Assembly (NCBI GenBank): GCA_945897725.1
Contig: CAMDFR010000012.1
Coordinates: forward strand, 1-64,000
Source of the DNA: Chitinophaga pinensis
Lineage (GTDB): Bacteria > Bacteroidota > Bacteroidia > Chitinophagales > CAMDFR01
Length of the DNA: 64,000 nucleotides
Reading direction: 5' to 3'
Under the pieces are notes generated by a model. It saw only the letters and a list, made by a program, of their open reading frames with translations, was not told the DNA's origin and did not search any database. Shown piece after piece: positions 34,714-44,043 of the stretch. The position numbers and the translations under genes were made by a program. Position 1 is the first letter of the stretch; every line of letters starts with the position of its first letter.

Positions 34714-36993
34714 ATGAAAAAGACACTATTGTTATTCTGCGGTATCGCTGCCGCAATGTTCGCCAAGGGACAAGCCAATGTTCCAAATTCATGGGATTGT
34801 GCAGGATCCTTTCCAACGGGCTATACCGAGTATGAGGTTAATGCTGCCAATTCATACACCTCAAGTCCTTATTACTTAAGTGCTCCCGCTGCTTATAAAA
34901 TTGATAGAGTAAATGAATATTTAAAAATAGCCGTAAATGACGTTGCTGGTCCGATAACTTTCCACGTCAGAGGTACAGGTTCTGCACCTTGGCAAGGAAC
35001 TTTTAAGGTTCAAGAGTCAGCAGATTCAACGGTTTGGACAGATATGAATGTCTATGCAGGTGCTGCCATCGACGCAACGGCTTGGGCTACTCATACTGAG
35101 ACACCGCTTTCTACTTCTCGTTATTTCAGATTTATTTTAACCACGAAAGTAAGTGGTTATAATGTTGGATTGGATGACATTGAGATCGCTGTACCAGCAG
35201 CTGGTCCAGCACAAGAAATTGCAGCTAGCTTCTCTATCATAAACATTCCTAATAATGGCGACTTATATGTAAGTTCTGCAGTTGGTACACCTAATGTAAC
35301 GTCTATTAATCTAGAAAATTTAGGTACCGTTAATGCATTGAATGTTACTTCACCAATTACCATTACAGGTCCAGCAGCTGGCGACTTTGTATTAGGCGCT
35401 TTTCCGGCCACAATACCTGCGTTGAGCAATGCACCAATCAATTATACTTTCACGCCTTCAGTAGCTGGTACAAGATCTGCTATTATGACCATTCCAAATG
35501 ATGATGCCGATGAAAATCCTTTTATCATTCATTTAAAGGGAATTGGAGGATCTTATGCATCAGAGCCAACTACTTCTGCAACATCTATGGTATTCAGTAA
35601 TGTAAAGTCTTATAGAATGGACGTAGCATGGACTGCTTCAGATGCAGATGGTTATTTAGTATTGAGAAAAATTGGTGGGCCTGTTATCGATCTGCCTGTT
35701 GATGGTACAGAGTACGACAAAGGTCAAGGCATCGGTTCTTCAAAAGTATTTTATGTTGGGGCTGGTACTAACTTTACTTCACAAGAAGTTATTGCCAATA
35801 CAGATTATTACTATGCAGTGTTTCCATACAATGCTTCAGGACCATATATCAACTACAAACAAACCTCTGCATTGAGCAATCATCAAATGAGTTCGAATGG
35901 CAATATCGCTACCTATTACAGCGCTATTGATACTTCTACAAGTACTTTCTTAACTTCATTAACTTCTTTGATCAATAATCACATTCAAATTTTTTATAGC
36001 AATTACGAAAATTATATCATTGCAAACTACTTAACGCGTGATACCGTTCTCGATAAAATGGTGATGAACTGTGATTATAGTGGTCAGTTAAAACAATACA
36101 GCCCTCCATTCGATTTTACGATAACCAATAGTAGTCGTGAACACAGAATGGCGTCTAGCTGGATGCCAACATTTGGTGTTGATCCAAACCATCAAGATAG
36201 ATATGCCTATTCAGATATGTACAACTTGGCATACACAAATCAAAATGATGTCAACCTAAGGAGAAGTAACCATGCTTTTGGTACTGTAGACACAACAAAA
36301 GGTTCATTTTTATTGGCTAAATGGGGAACAAATACAAAAGGATATGATGTTTTTGAGCCTAGAAGTGATTTTAGAGGTGATGTAGCAAGAGCATTATTTT
36401 ACATGAGTACGTGTTATCACAATGCTGATAATAAATTTTCAGCAGGTACCGCTGTCGTAAATAGCTGGGCTTGGAACGATTTATTAGTTGCAGCCTCTTT
36501 TGGTGATACGGCATGGCATTTAGCTTCAAAAGAAGATCAGTGTTTGATGAAAGAATGGGCAACACTTGATCCACCGAGCAACGAAGAAATCGCAAGAAAT
36601 GATTATATCGCTTCTGTGCAAAATAATCGTAATCCATTTATCGATCATCCTGAATGGGTAGATCTAATTGACTTTAACACGATGACTAAGAGCAGAACGG
36701 CATGTACCGGTGGTAATATCGGTATAAACGAAGCCAGTCTTATGATTCCTACAGATGTATATCCAAACCCAGCGACAAGCTTGTTAAATATTGATTTTTC
36801 AATGGATAAAATCGTTGATTTGACATTCGATTTGCGAGACATAAGCGGTAAAGTAATCTATACTTCTACAGCGAAAGCAAGTGTTGGAAACAACCACAAA
36901 GAAATCAATACTACAAAATTAGCAGCTGGTGTGTACATGTTATTCATCAATGGAGATGGCTACAAATCAGTACAAAAAGTAGTGATTCAATAG
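34714..36993 (+). CDS. Secreted endonuclease I family nuclease with T9SS sorting domain
   Basis: 759 residues. Signal peptide (1-20, ending FAKGQA); an N-terminal beta-rich module (21-165); a choice-of-anchor-D / ASPM-SPD2-Hydin-like Ig module (about 166-270, FSIINIPNNGDLYVSS ... ITGPAAGDFVLG); a fibronectin-like region; then the endonuclease I domain (about 400-670) with the His-Me finger core SREHRMASSWMP, DRYAYSDMYNLAYTN, a Zn/Mg-type Asn-His pattern and EPRSDFRGDVARALFYMSTCY. It ends in a T9SS type A domain (YPNPATSLLNIDF). Endonuclease I enzymes degrade DNA or RNA outside the cell. Last gene of the cluster, followed by a terminator. Confidence 0.87.
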   Translation: MKKTLLLFCGIAAAMFAKGQANVPNSWDCAGSFPTGYTEYEVNAANSYTSSPYYLSAPAAYKIDRVNEYLKIAVNDVAGPITFHVRGTGSAPWQGTFKVQESADSTVWTDMNVYAGAAIDATAWATHTETPLSTSRYFRFILTTKVSGYNVGLDDIEIAVPAAGPAQEIAASFSIINIPNNGDLYVSSAVGTPNVTSINLENLGTVNALNVTSPITITGPAAGDFVLGAFPATIPALSNAPINYTFTPSVAGTRSAIMTIPNDDADENPFIIHLKGIGGSYASEPTTSATSMVFSNVKSYRMDVAWTASDADGYLVLRKIGGPVIDLPVDGTEYDKGQGIGSSKVFYVGAGTNFTSQEVIANTDYYYAVFPYNASGPYINYKQTSALSNHQMSSNGNIATYYSAIDTSTSTFLTSLTSLINNHIQIFYSNYENYIIANYLTRDTVLDKMVMNCDYSGQLKQYSPPFDFTITNSSREHRMASSWMPTFGVDPNHQDRYAYSDMYNLAYTNQNDVNLRRSNHAFGTVDTTKGSFLLAKWGTNTKGYDVFEPRSDFRGDVARALFYMSTCYHNADNKFSAGTAVVNSWAWNDLLVAASFGDTAWHLASKEDQCLMKEWATLDPPSNEEIARNDYIASVQNNRNPFIDHPEWVDLIDFNTMTKSRTACTGGNIGINEASLMIPTDVYPNPATSLLNIDFSMDKIVDLTFDLRDISGKVIYTSTAKASVGNNHKEINTTKLAAGVYMLFINGDGYKSVQKVVIQ

Positions 36994-37014
36994 TCCCTAA
37001 AAAAAGATATGATC

Positions 37015-37055
37015 AATCCTTCTGTAATTTATTTTGCAGAAGGATTTTTTTTTGT
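37015..37055 (+). terminator. Rho-independent terminator after the endonuclease gene
   Basis: 10-bp stem AATCCTTCTG (37015-37024) / CAGAAGGATT (37037-37046), loop TAATTTATTTTG, followed by eight T. Confidence 0.85.
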
Positions 37056-37057
37056 GC

Positions 37058-37178
37058 TTGGGCGAATGCCTCCTCACGTCGGCACCGCGCTCTACGCTTC
37101 TAGTGCTCGCCCCACATGCGTTTGGCAAGCAGCTAGCGCTTCGATCGCTTTCGCAGGTATCACTCCTCAGCTCATTTA
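37058..37178 (+). repeat. GC-rich extragenic element, copy B
   Basis: Lies in the convergent gap between the endonuclease gene and folK, directly behind the terminator. It starts TTGGGCGAATGCC, continues with the unusually GC-rich CACGTCGGCACCGCGCTC, and ends GCTTCGATCGCTTTCGCAGG. Base composition is far from the AT-rich surroundings. Head and tail resemble copies A and C. Confidence 0.5.
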
Positions 37179-37187
37179 ATCACTTCC

Positions 37188-37646
37188 TTAGTCAGGTAAA
37201 TCTTGCAATAGTTGAGTGACCGTTTTTTGTAGTAATGGATGCACATAATCAGGAGCTATCTCATGAAGCGGCTGTAGCACAAAACGACGAAGATGTGCGA
37301 AGCTATGTGGTATGCATAAATTGTCTATGTCAATGATTTCATCATTAAAAAATAGGATGTCAATATCAATGATACGCGCTTCCCATTTTTTATCTCTAGT
37401 TCTACCTAAGACAAGCTCCACTTGATGAATTTTTTGAAGCAGGCTTTGTGCAGAAAATGCTGTATGTATTAGAATGACTTGGTTTAAATAATTGTCTTGT
37501 CCTTCGACACCCCATGGCGACGTTTCTATAATAGTGGAGGAGCACAAAATGGCTCCTAATTGTTCTTCTATAACATTTCTAGCCTCTTCTAGATGTTTGT
37601 TTCTATCTCCAATATTGGTGCCTAATCCTAAATATACGCTGTTCAT
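37188..37646 (-). CDS. folK: 2-amino-4-hydroxy-6-hydroxymethyldihydropteridine pyrophosphokinase
   Basis: Folate pathway kinase that pyrophosphorylates 6-hydroxymethyl-7,8-dihydropterin. 152 residues. Family motifs: YLGLGTNIGDR at the start, ETSPWGVEGQDNYLNQV, and the signature RTRDKKWEARIIDIDILFF with the catalytic Arg and Asp residues, then IPHSFAHLRRFVLQPLHEIAP. It is downstream of the antiporter with a minus-strand terminator in between; folP or folB are not nearby. Confidence 0.95.
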   Translation of the reverse strand: MNSVYLGLGTNIGDRNKHLEEARNVIEEQLGAILCSSTIIETSPWGVEGQDNYLNQVILIHTAFSAQSLLQKIHQVELVLGRTRDKKWEARIIDIDILFFNDEIIDIDNLCIPHSFAHLRRFVLQPLHEIAPDYVHPLLQKTVTQLLQDLPD

Positions 37647-37685
37647 TTGGTAAAGATAGATGCTTTTGGAACAGCAACAATCATC

Positions 37686-37724
37686 AAAAAAAAAGAAGCT
37701 CCAAGGCTAATACTTTGGAGCTTC
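37686..37724 (-). terminator. Rho-independent terminator of the antiporter gene
   Basis: 10-bp stem GAAGCTCCAA (37695-37704) / TTGGAGCTTC (37715-37724), with a nine-base A-run on its left that gives a U-tail on the minus strand. Lies 27 bases past the antiporter stop. Confidence 0.85.
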
Positions 37725-37750
37725 CTTTGAGATAAAAAACAGCTATTTAT

Positions 37751-39076
37751 TTAACTTGACATCCTGAGTACTTCGTTAGGTTTGTACCCCATTTGTTCAT
37801 CAAGGGTGTCTGTGGGCGGATGGTTCTTTAAACTAAGATTATAAATAGGCATTGCTGCGAGCGTGGTGGTTACTGCGATGAGCACAAGAATAGAGAAAGT
37901 GTTCTCATCAATGATTTTATTTTCTAAACCAATGGTCGCAACAATCAATTCCATTAAGCCTCTAGCTGTCATGAGGCCTCCGATGGCTGATGATTCTCTC
38001 CAAGAATAGCCAGTCCACTTCATACTTAACAATACTGGGATATACTTACAGCCGAATGCAAAAGCAAGGATTACTAAGGATGGAACTAAATATTCAGGTG
38101 CAAACAATTTGAGGAAATTTGTTTTTAATCCAGAGAAAGCGAAGAAAAGTGGTAGTAGGAATACAACCATAATATCTGTCAATTTTACTTTGATTTCGCT
38201 GATCAATATTTTTTCACGGGGCATCGCTAATCCAATGATGAATCCTCCAAAAACACTGTATAGACCAATCATATCAGTGGCAATGGCACAGACCATAAGC
38301 GTCACAATCACTACAGCAAAATGAGTTTGGTTCATAGCACCCTTTTTATTGATATTATTTGCCATTTTTTGAAGTAGGGGTCTTGCGACTAAGAAGGCAA
38401 CAGCAATAAATATGACAGCACCAATGAGGGTAGTGATGCCTTTACCAAAATTACCCGTCTTCGCTAAAGAAATGATAAAGGCAAGTAAAATCCAAGTAAC
38501 TACATCTTGCCCACTAGCAGACAACATAGCGAGTGTTCCGATTTTAGTTTGTATTAATTTTTTCTCATCCAAAATTCTTGCAAGCATTGGAAATGCCATG
38601 ATTGAAAGTGCGGTACCTAAGAAAATCATAAAAACCATCAGCGAAGTTCCTTTCAGTGCGAGTTGATCGAAATACATCCAAGCCGCCAATCCACCCAGTG
38701 CAAAAGGTACGATGGTAGCTACGGTACATAGCAATAAAGATTGTTTTCGTAACAATTTATCTACCTTACCGAAGTCTATATCTATACCTACTAGAAACAT
38801 ATAGAATGATAAACCAATATTGCCAAGGATATAAATCATCGGTTTGGTATCCGCGAATAAATAATTGGTTACATCAGGCATAATGGTGCTGAACAATGTA
38901 GGACCTAAAAGCACCCCTGCAATCATCTCGCCCACTACTCGTGGTTGTTTGATGTACACCATAAAAGAGCCCACAAGTCTTGCCATAATGATGATGACAA
39001 CGATTGCGCAGGCGACATGAATAAACAGTTCTAAATTGGACATTGGGGGATGTGGAGGAGCTATAATTGGTGGCAT
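37751..39076 (-). CDS. Cation:proton antiporter (CPA2 / Kef-NapA type)
   Basis: Integral membrane protein of 441 residues with about twelve to thirteen hydrophobic helices covering nearly the whole length. Typical motifs: PRVVGEMIAGVLLGPT in the second helix, LSFYMFLVGIDIDF, and ASGQDVVTWILLAF, which carries the Asp of the ion-binding site in helix 5-6. Na+(K+)/H+ exchange for pH or salt balance is the family role. There is no TrkA-N (RCK) domain, so it is not a full Kef channel. Confidence 0.88.
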   Translation of the reverse strand: MPPIIAPPHPPMSNLELFIHVACAIVVIIIMARLVGSFMVYIKQPRVVGEMIAGVLLGPTLFSTIMPDVTNYLFADTKPMIYILGNIGLSFYMFLVGIDIDFGKVDKLLRKQSLLLCTVATIVPFALGGLAAWMYFDQLALKGTSLMVFMIFLGTALSIMAFPMLARILDEKKLIQTKIGTLAMLSASGQDVVTWILLAFIISLAKTGNFGKGITTLIGAVIFIAVAFLVARPLLQKMANNINKKGAMNQTHFAVVIVTLMVCAIATDMIGLYSVFGGFIIGLAMPREKILISEIKVKLTDIMVVFLLPLFFAFSGLKTNFLKLFAPEYLVPSLVILAFAFGCKYIPVLLSMKWTGYSWRESSAIGGLMTARGLMELIVATIGLENKIIDENTFSILVLIAVTTTLAAMPIYNLSLKNHPPTDTLDEQMGYKPNEVLRMSS

Positions 39077-39424
39077 GGTTTTGATTTAAATAAATACTTT
39101 GCTTTGGGTGATAAGCTGAATGGATCAAGCAATTATGTTGTGATGCATTTCAAATTATGAAAACAAACATAAATTAATTAAATGAAATCTAACAAGTTAG
39201 TGCATTTGAAATTCTAAAAAAGGCTGTTGAATTTTGCGAAAAATAGTGCTCGGCACTACACTTTTTAGCTGATTTTATTTTTTTTATTGTTGGAAGTCGT
39301 AAAAGCTAAAGCATTGACTTTTACTGAGTTGATTTTTTAATTATTTTGAGGTAATTTTCAAAAATCTAAAGAAAAAAATGTGGATAAATAACTTGTTTTT
39401 TTTGAAAATAAATCTGGAAGCATA
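39077..39424. other. Intergenic region with a hairpin terminator and little else
   Basis: AT-rich gap between the antiporter start and the glycosyltransferase end, both on the minus strand. It holds the hairpin at 39239-39258 and a second weaker inverted repeat GTAAAAG (39299-39305) / CTTTTAC (39318-39324). No gene is supported. Confidence 0.5.
39239..39258 (-). terminator. Possible terminator of the DUF4296 - glycosyltransferase transcript
   Basis: Perfect stem TAGTGC (39244-39249) / GCACTA (39253-39258) with loop TCG and five A on its left, which give a U-tail on the minus strand. It is about 165 bases past the glycosyltransferase stop, which lowers confidence. Confidence 0.4.
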
Positions 39425-40543
39425 TTATTCCAAAACCCCTGAAAGCTTTGTCAATAATGCCTTTGCGAAGCTATTCCAATCGTATTTTATTGTGAAATCT
39501 TCCCTTTTTTTCTGATCTAAAGAATTGGTATTTAGTTCTTTAATTTGAAGCATTTTTTTTGATAAATCGAGTGGGTCATTATTTATAAAGGTAAGCGCCA
39601 ATGGTTTTGAGATTTCATCCATACTTGTATCTGCGGTGGTGATCACTGCAGTACCAACACTCATCGCCTCAATCACTGGAAATCCGAATCCTTCATATTG
39701 TGATGGATAGATGAGTGCAACAGCATGACGATACAAAAAGCTTAGCTCTTCATTGGAGATATAGCCAGTAATTACGATTTCATTTTTGTTTGGATGTTGT
39801 GCTAGTCTTTGCTCAAAAACCTCGTTCTTCCAGCCTTTGCCACCTGCAATAATTAATTGCGTTTGGCCTTTTGTAGTCGCTTTATAGGTTTCAAAAGCAT
39901 CTAAAAGCAATGCCAAGTTTTTGCGAGGTTCTAGAGTACCCACAAACAAAAAATAATCTTGTGTTGAAAGTTGATATTTTTCAGTCAGTTCATTTTCCTG
40001 CGCAACGGCAACAAGTTTTTTAATACCTGGATAAATCATCCAAGTCTTCGTTTTAGTGAATGGATAAAAACGATGCAATTCCTTTTCTGTGGTATAAGAG
40101 TTCGTGAGTATATAATCACTCTTTTTTAAAATGCTTGGCAGAAAAAGTTTTTGTAAAATACCACTATGCCATCGATGCCATTCGGGAAATAAAACAGCGG
40201 AGAGATCATGTATGATGGTGATGCGTCGAATATGGCGAGGTAGATTGAATGGTCCAAAATGCGCAGGCTCTATCACCATATCCACTTTTTCTTTTCTGAA
40301 AATATAGGGGATGATAAAGAATAATCGAAAAGAGGCATAACCAATTGGCAGGGCAATATTGGATACCACAATTTCCTTCACATTCGTATACTCTTTCTTA
40401 ATTTCATTGCCTGCTTTTTGCCTGATGATGATATATTCATTCACACGATCATTGGCCACTAAGGCTAAAATCATCTCTAGCGTATAGACATGGACACCTG
40501 CATTTTGGTTATCTATTGGATCAGCAATTATTCCTATACGCAT
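39425..40543 (-). CDS. Glycosyltransferase family 4 (GT-B fold)
   Basis: 372 residues from ATG 40543 (MRIGIIADPIDNQNAGVHVYTLEMI); an upstream ATG at 40585 adds an unlikely Asn-rich leader and overlaps the preceding gene. The N-domain has an NAGVHVYT sugar-acceptor loop, and IIHDLSAVLFPEWH; the C-domain carries LFVGTLEPRKNL and the nucleotide-sugar EX7E motif in PSQYEGFGFPVIEAMSVG. Such enzymes build surface polysaccharides or glycolipids. It lies just behind the DUF4296 gene and well apart from the sugar operon at 47.5 kb. Confidence 0.88.
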   Translation of the reverse strand: MRIGIIADPIDNQNAGVHVYTLEMILALVANDRVNEYIIIRQKAGNEIKKEYTNVKEIVVSNIALPIGYASFRLFFIIPYIFRKEKVDMVIEPAHFGPFNLPRHIRRITIIHDLSAVLFPEWHRWHSGILQKLFLPSILKKSDYILTNSYTTEKELHRFYPFTKTKTWMIYPGIKKLVAVAQENELTEKYQLSTQDYFLFVGTLEPRKNLALLLDAFETYKATTKGQTQLIIAGGKGWKNEVFEQRLAQHPNKNEIVITGYISNEELSFLYRHAVALIYPSQYEGFGFPVIEAMSVGTAVITTADTSMDEISKPLALTFINNDPLDLSKKMLQIKELNTNSLDQKKREDFTIKYDWNSFAKALLTKLSGVLE

Positions 40544-40571
40544 ATTGTTGTTGTTTAGTAGAAATGAAGTA

Positions 40572-40925
40572 CTACTTATTGGCATCCGCCTGCATCTGAC
40601 TTAATTTATTGATTACATCAAGATAAATTAAATCGAAATCATCAGGATTTTGAATATAAAATCGATAGGTATCGTCGAACGCTTTTCTGTTTGCATGATA
40701 GTTCAGTAAAATCTGATCTAGATTTGCCTTATTGAACATGACAAGCGAATCTCCTTGCATTCCTTTATGTTCTAACATTGCATCCGTTAAATGCATATCT
40801 GTAAGGATATTTACAAATTCTTCTCTGGGCAGGAGATTGTCTGGTCTTACTTTTTTATCTTTGCAAGCAAAAGCAAGGAGTATGACAATAAAGAATAAAG
40901 AGATACTGCTGATATTTTTTTTCAC
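40572..40925 (-). CDS. DUF4296 lipoprotein
   Basis: 117 residues. Lipoprotein signal MKKNISSISLFFIVILLAFAC, then KDKKVRP. The body LLPREEFVNILTDMHLTDAMLE and FDDTYRFYIQNPDDFDLIYLDVINKLSQM match DUF4296, a Bacteroidota-specific helical family of unknown function. It is divergent from yggS with only 27 bases between starts. The glycosyltransferase gene follows 28 bases downstream. Confidence 0.8.
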   Translation of the reverse strand: MKKNISSISLFFIVILLAFACKDKKVRPDNLLPREEFVNILTDMHLTDAMLEHKGMQGDSLVMFNKANLDQILLNYHANRKAFDDTYRFYIQNPDDFDLIYLDVINKLSQMQADANK

Positions 40926-40952
40926 TCTCCAAAAATACTACATTTAACAGAT

Positions 40953-41618
40953 ATGAATATTGAATTTTATCAAGCACTAATACAGTCATTATCCAAGACT
41001 CATACCAAGCTTATAGCTGTATCAAAGACACGAAGTAACGATGCATTAATGGAAGCCTATCAATTGGGGATTCGTGCCTTTGGAGAGAATAAAGTGCAGG
41101 AATTGGTGGCGAAACAGGAGGCTTTGCCAAAAGATATTGAATGGCATTTAATAGGTCATTTGCAAAGCAATAAAGTAAAGTATATCGCCCCATTTATTTA
41201 TTTAATTCACTCGATAGATAGTTTGAGTTTGTTAGAAGAAGTCAATAAGCAAGCAGAAAAAAATAATAGAATCATTAGATGTTTGCTGCAATGTCATATC
41301 GCAAAGGAAGAAACAAAATATGGATTTTCGGCAGCAGCGTTAGAGACTGTATTGTCGAACGGGACATTGACTGCTTTTAAACATATAGAGCTTTGTGGCT
41401 TGATGGGGATGGCTACGAACACAGATGACGCAATGCTTATAGAACAAGAGTTTGCTAGTCTGCAACAATTATTTTTAGCTATCAAAAGCAATTATTTTTC
41501 GGCACAAGATTCGTTCAAGGAATTGTCGATGGGCATGAGCGGTGATTATGAAATGGCGATAAAGCATGGTAGCACTATGGTTCGAATTGGAAGCAGTCTA
41601 TTTGGGGAAAGGAGTTAA
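40953..41618 (+). CDS. YggS/PROSC family PLP-homeostasis protein
   Basis: Single-domain PLP-binding protein, 221 residues, with the TIM-barrel fold of alanine racemase N-domains. The PLP lysine is in KLIAVSKTRSNDAL; GENKVQELVAKQ, WHLIGHLQSNKVK and the C-terminal LSMGMSGDYEMAIKHGSTMVRIGSSLFGER are diagnostic. It buffers pyridoxal phosphate and affects amino-acid metabolism, with no known catalytic activity. Convergent with the HMG-CoA lyase; an extragenic GC-rich element fills the gap. Confidence 0.95.
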   Translation: MNIEFYQALIQSLSKTHTKLIAVSKTRSNDALMEAYQLGIRAFGENKVQELVAKQEALPKDIEWHLIGHLQSNKVKYIAPFIYLIHSIDSLSLLEEVNKQAEKNNRIIRCLLQCHIAKEETKYGFSAAALETVLSNGTLTAFKHIELCGLMGMATNTDDAMLIEQEFASLQQLFLAIKSNYFSAQDSFKELSMGMSGDYEMAIKHGSTMVRIGSSLFGERS

Positions 41619-41634
41619 GTCTATTACATGGAGT

Positions 41635-41722
41635 GGAAACTGCAGTAGGGGATGAAGGCAGTACCATGTACGCCGTAATACCCGGTGGCGGCTGTCTTTG
41701 TATTCAGCCGGCAACTGCCCAA
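41635..41722 (-). repeat. GC-rich extragenic element, copy C
   Basis: Fills the convergent gap between yggS and the HMG-CoA lyase gene. On the minus strand it starts TTTGGGCAGTTGCC, then the hairpin GGCTG (41709-41705) / CAGCC (41694-41690), then GCCACCGGGTATT, and a tail with ATCCCCTACTGCAG. Head sequence and layout match copy A; the hairpin arms differ yet still pair. Confidence 0.45.
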
Positions 41723-41728
41723 AAAAAT

Positions 41729-42613
41729 CTATGATTCAATATGATGTTCTGTATCTGGAAATGTATCTCCTGCTAATTGAAAAGCTTTTTGAAAGTCCGA
41801 CATTTGAAAATGCTCGCCGAGTCTGGAAGGACCAAAGTAGGTAATTAAATTTTCGGTCGGCATATTCCCAATCATATTATCTTTAGCCATCGGACATCCT
41901 CCATAACCTTTGATTGCACCATCAAAACGGCGACAACCTGCTTCATCTGCTGCCTTTATTTTTTCTTCCCAATTGTGAGCGGCACTATGCAAATGCGCGC
42001 CAAACTCAATGGCGGTATAGCTAGGAACCAATTGATGAAAAAGATCTGTAATCAAAGAAGGTGTTGCAATACCTATGGTGTCTGACAATGAAATTGTTTT
42101 GATACCGATATTTGCTAAGGTATCTACCCATTTGTAAACAATATCGGGGTTATAGGCATCGCCATAAGGATTGCCAAAACCCATGGAAATATAAACCACC
42201 AATTCCTTTCTGGTCCGAGCGCAGAGATTATAAAGTTGATCCACAATAGCCAAACTTTCATTGATGGTTTTATTGGTATTATTCAATTGGAATTTTTCTG
42301 AGATACTAAAGGGATAGCCAATATATTGTACTTGGTCGAAAAGTGCAGCTTGACGGCCACCACGTATATTGGGAACAATCGTTAATAATTTGGTGGAACT
42401 ATTTTTATAATCAATTTTGCTCAGTACCTCAATAGTATCGGCCATTTGAGGGATTATCGATGGAGACACAAAACTTCCAACGTCGATGGTATCAAAGCCA
42501 ACTTTCAGCAAAGCGTTGATATACTTTATTTTTTTATCTGTTGAGATAAATGCTTTGATGCCTTGCATGGCATCTCTTGGGCATTCGATAATTTTTAGAC
42601 TGGCTTGATTCAT
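41729..42613 (-). CDS. Hydroxymethylglutaryl-CoA lyase
   Basis: Cleaves HMG-CoA to acetoacetate and acetyl-CoA in leucine degradation. 294 residues, TIM barrel of the HMGL-like family. It begins IIECPRDAMQGIKAFI (substrate-binding Arg and metal Asp), has VGSFVSPSIIPQMADT, SLSDTIGIATP, HLHSAAHNWEEKI (metal-binding HxH) and the lyase signature GAIKGYGGCPMAKDNMIGNMPTEN around the catalytic Cys (split here: GGCPMA). Fits with LeuDH (22741) and the CoA-transferase A subunit (45320), though the three are not in one operon. Confidence 0.92.
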   Translation of the reverse strand: MNQASLKIIECPRDAMQGIKAFISTDKKIKYINALLKVGFDTIDVGSFVSPSIIPQMADTIEVLSKIDYKNSSTKLLTIVPNIRGGRQAALFDQVQYIGYPFSISEKFQLNNTNKTINESLAIVDQLYNLCARTRKELVVYISMGFGNPYGDAYNPDIVYKWVDTLANIGIKTISLSDTIGIATPSLITDLFHQLVPSYTAIEFGAHLHSAAHNWEEKIKAADEAGCRRFDGAIKGYGGCPMAKDNMIGNMPTENLITYFGPSRLGEHFQMSDFQKAFQLAGDTFPDTEHHIES

Positions 42614-42740
42614 ATTTCATTACAAAGAAAGTACATTCTTCTTTTAGAACATAATCGTTTTTGAAATGGTTCATTGCCATGATTGACTTTCAGAACCTAA
42701 GAGATGGGCAGTATAACAATCTTTTTCATATCTTTATGCT

Positions 42741-44042
42741 ATGAATGGAAAGAAAGAATACGCATCCTTTAGTCTACGTGCCATATGTCGTATAATGAAT
42801 GTTTTTTGCATTTTAATTTTTGGGGTATTGCTCTCTCATTCTTCCAATGCGCAACCTGCAGGCTGTACAGATCCATTAGCAAATAATTACAATGCCTCTG
42901 CAAGCAGTAATGATGGCTCATGTCTATATTCTAGCACCTCAATTGCCCCTAGTTTTTCCTTTCCTTTAGATTCCTCAATGATGGAAACTTCTGGATTAAT
43001 ATGCTTAAATGGCCGTCTGTTGACGCATAATGACAATGATGATATTCATCTTTACTATCTAGATACACTAGATGGTCACTTGCTTGGTTCTGATTCGCTG
43101 AAATCTTGTATTAATAAAGAGTGGGAGGAGCTTTCACAGGATAGTATCTATTTTTATATAGGTGATTTTGGCAATAATTCAAGTGGCAACAGAACAGATT
43201 TGCATATTCTTCGTGTATTGAAAAGTTCCATAATGTTGGTATCACCCATCATTGATACTATTTATTTTTCTTATGCCGATCAAATAGATTTTAGTGCTCA
43301 TGCGGCAAATACCACTGACTATGATTGTGAATCTTTTGTTGTGTCTAGCGACAGTATTTATTTATTTACTAAGCAATGGCAGCGTAAACAAACTGTTGTA
43401 TATGTTTTACCCAAAACACCTGGTAATTATATTGCTCAGCCTAGAGATACTTTTAATGTAAATGGATTGATTACAGGTGCTACCTATCTTGAGCAGCAAC
43501 GATTGTTAGTGCTTTGTGGTTATAGTAACTTGCTGCTACCATTTACTTATCTATGTTATGATTTTCAGCAGCAGGATTTTTTTGGCGCTAATAAGCGAAG
43601 ATTAGACATCAATGCATTGGCTATTCATCAAATAGAAGGAATCGCCACCAGCAATGGCTTGAAATACTATATGACGAATGAGCGTTTTGTACAGGGCTCA
43701 TTGATAAATAGTCCACAAGCCTTCCATATTTTTGATTTTAGTACGTATTTGAATGGCTATATAAATGCGCCGCTACATACATTTGATCTTGTAGAAGATG
43801 TATTTGATCTTTGTCTATATCCGAATCCAACCGGTGAATTTTGTTTTGTGAAAGGGAGAACTTTGAGCCTAGATAAAGTTGCGTATAGACTAATGAATGC
43901 TCTTGGCGAAGAACTTTTAACAGGGACTTTTACTGTGAAGGAGGAGGCCATTGATATGCGTGACTTAGCCAACGGAATCTATATCCTTGAAGTGGAAAGA
44001 CCGTACAACAAACGCTATCGAATCATTAAACAATCTAAGTAA
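42741..44042 (+). CDS. Secreted protein with T9SS type A sorting domain
   Basis: 433 residues. Signal peptide most likely MNVFCILIFGVLLSHSSNAQ, so translation may begin at ATG 42795 rather than 42741. Just after the signal is the Bacteroidota surface-protein motif GCTDPLANNYNASASSNDGSC, an Asp-rich calcium-binding-like unit. The middle (about 70-350) is beta-rich with repeated Asp/Leu/Tyr patterns suggestive of a propeller, without a known enzyme motif. The C-terminus is a T9SS domain (LYPNPTGEFCFVKG ... LANGIYILEVERP). Its 3' end nearly touches the convergent trhO. Confidence 0.75.
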   Translation: MNGKKEYASFSLRAICRIMNVFCILIFGVLLSHSSNAQPAGCTDPLANNYNASASSNDGSCLYSSTSIAPSFSFPLDSSMMETSGLICLNGRLLTHNDNDDIHLYYLDTLDGHLLGSDSLKSCINKEWEELSQDSIYFYIGDFGNNSSGNRTDLHILRVLKSSIMLVSPIIDTIYFSYADQIDFSAHAANTTDYDCESFVVSSDSIYLFTKQWQRKQTVVYVLPKTPGNYIAQPRDTFNVNGLITGATYLEQQRLLVLCGYSNLLLPFTYLCYDFQQQDFFGANKRRLDINALAIHQIEGIATSNGLKYYMTNERFVQGSLINSPQAFHIFDFSTYLNGYINAPLHTFDLVEDVFDLCLYPNPTGEFCFVKGRTLSLDKVAYRLMNALGEELLTGTFTVKEEAIDMRDLANGIYILEVERPYNKRYRIIKQSK

Positions 44043-44043
44043 A

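Noticed and set aside
37058-37178. GC-rich block as an rRNA fragment or foreign gene piece
   Set aside because: No rRNA helix sequence was recognised and there is no open coding frame with family similarity; it fits better as an extragenic element.
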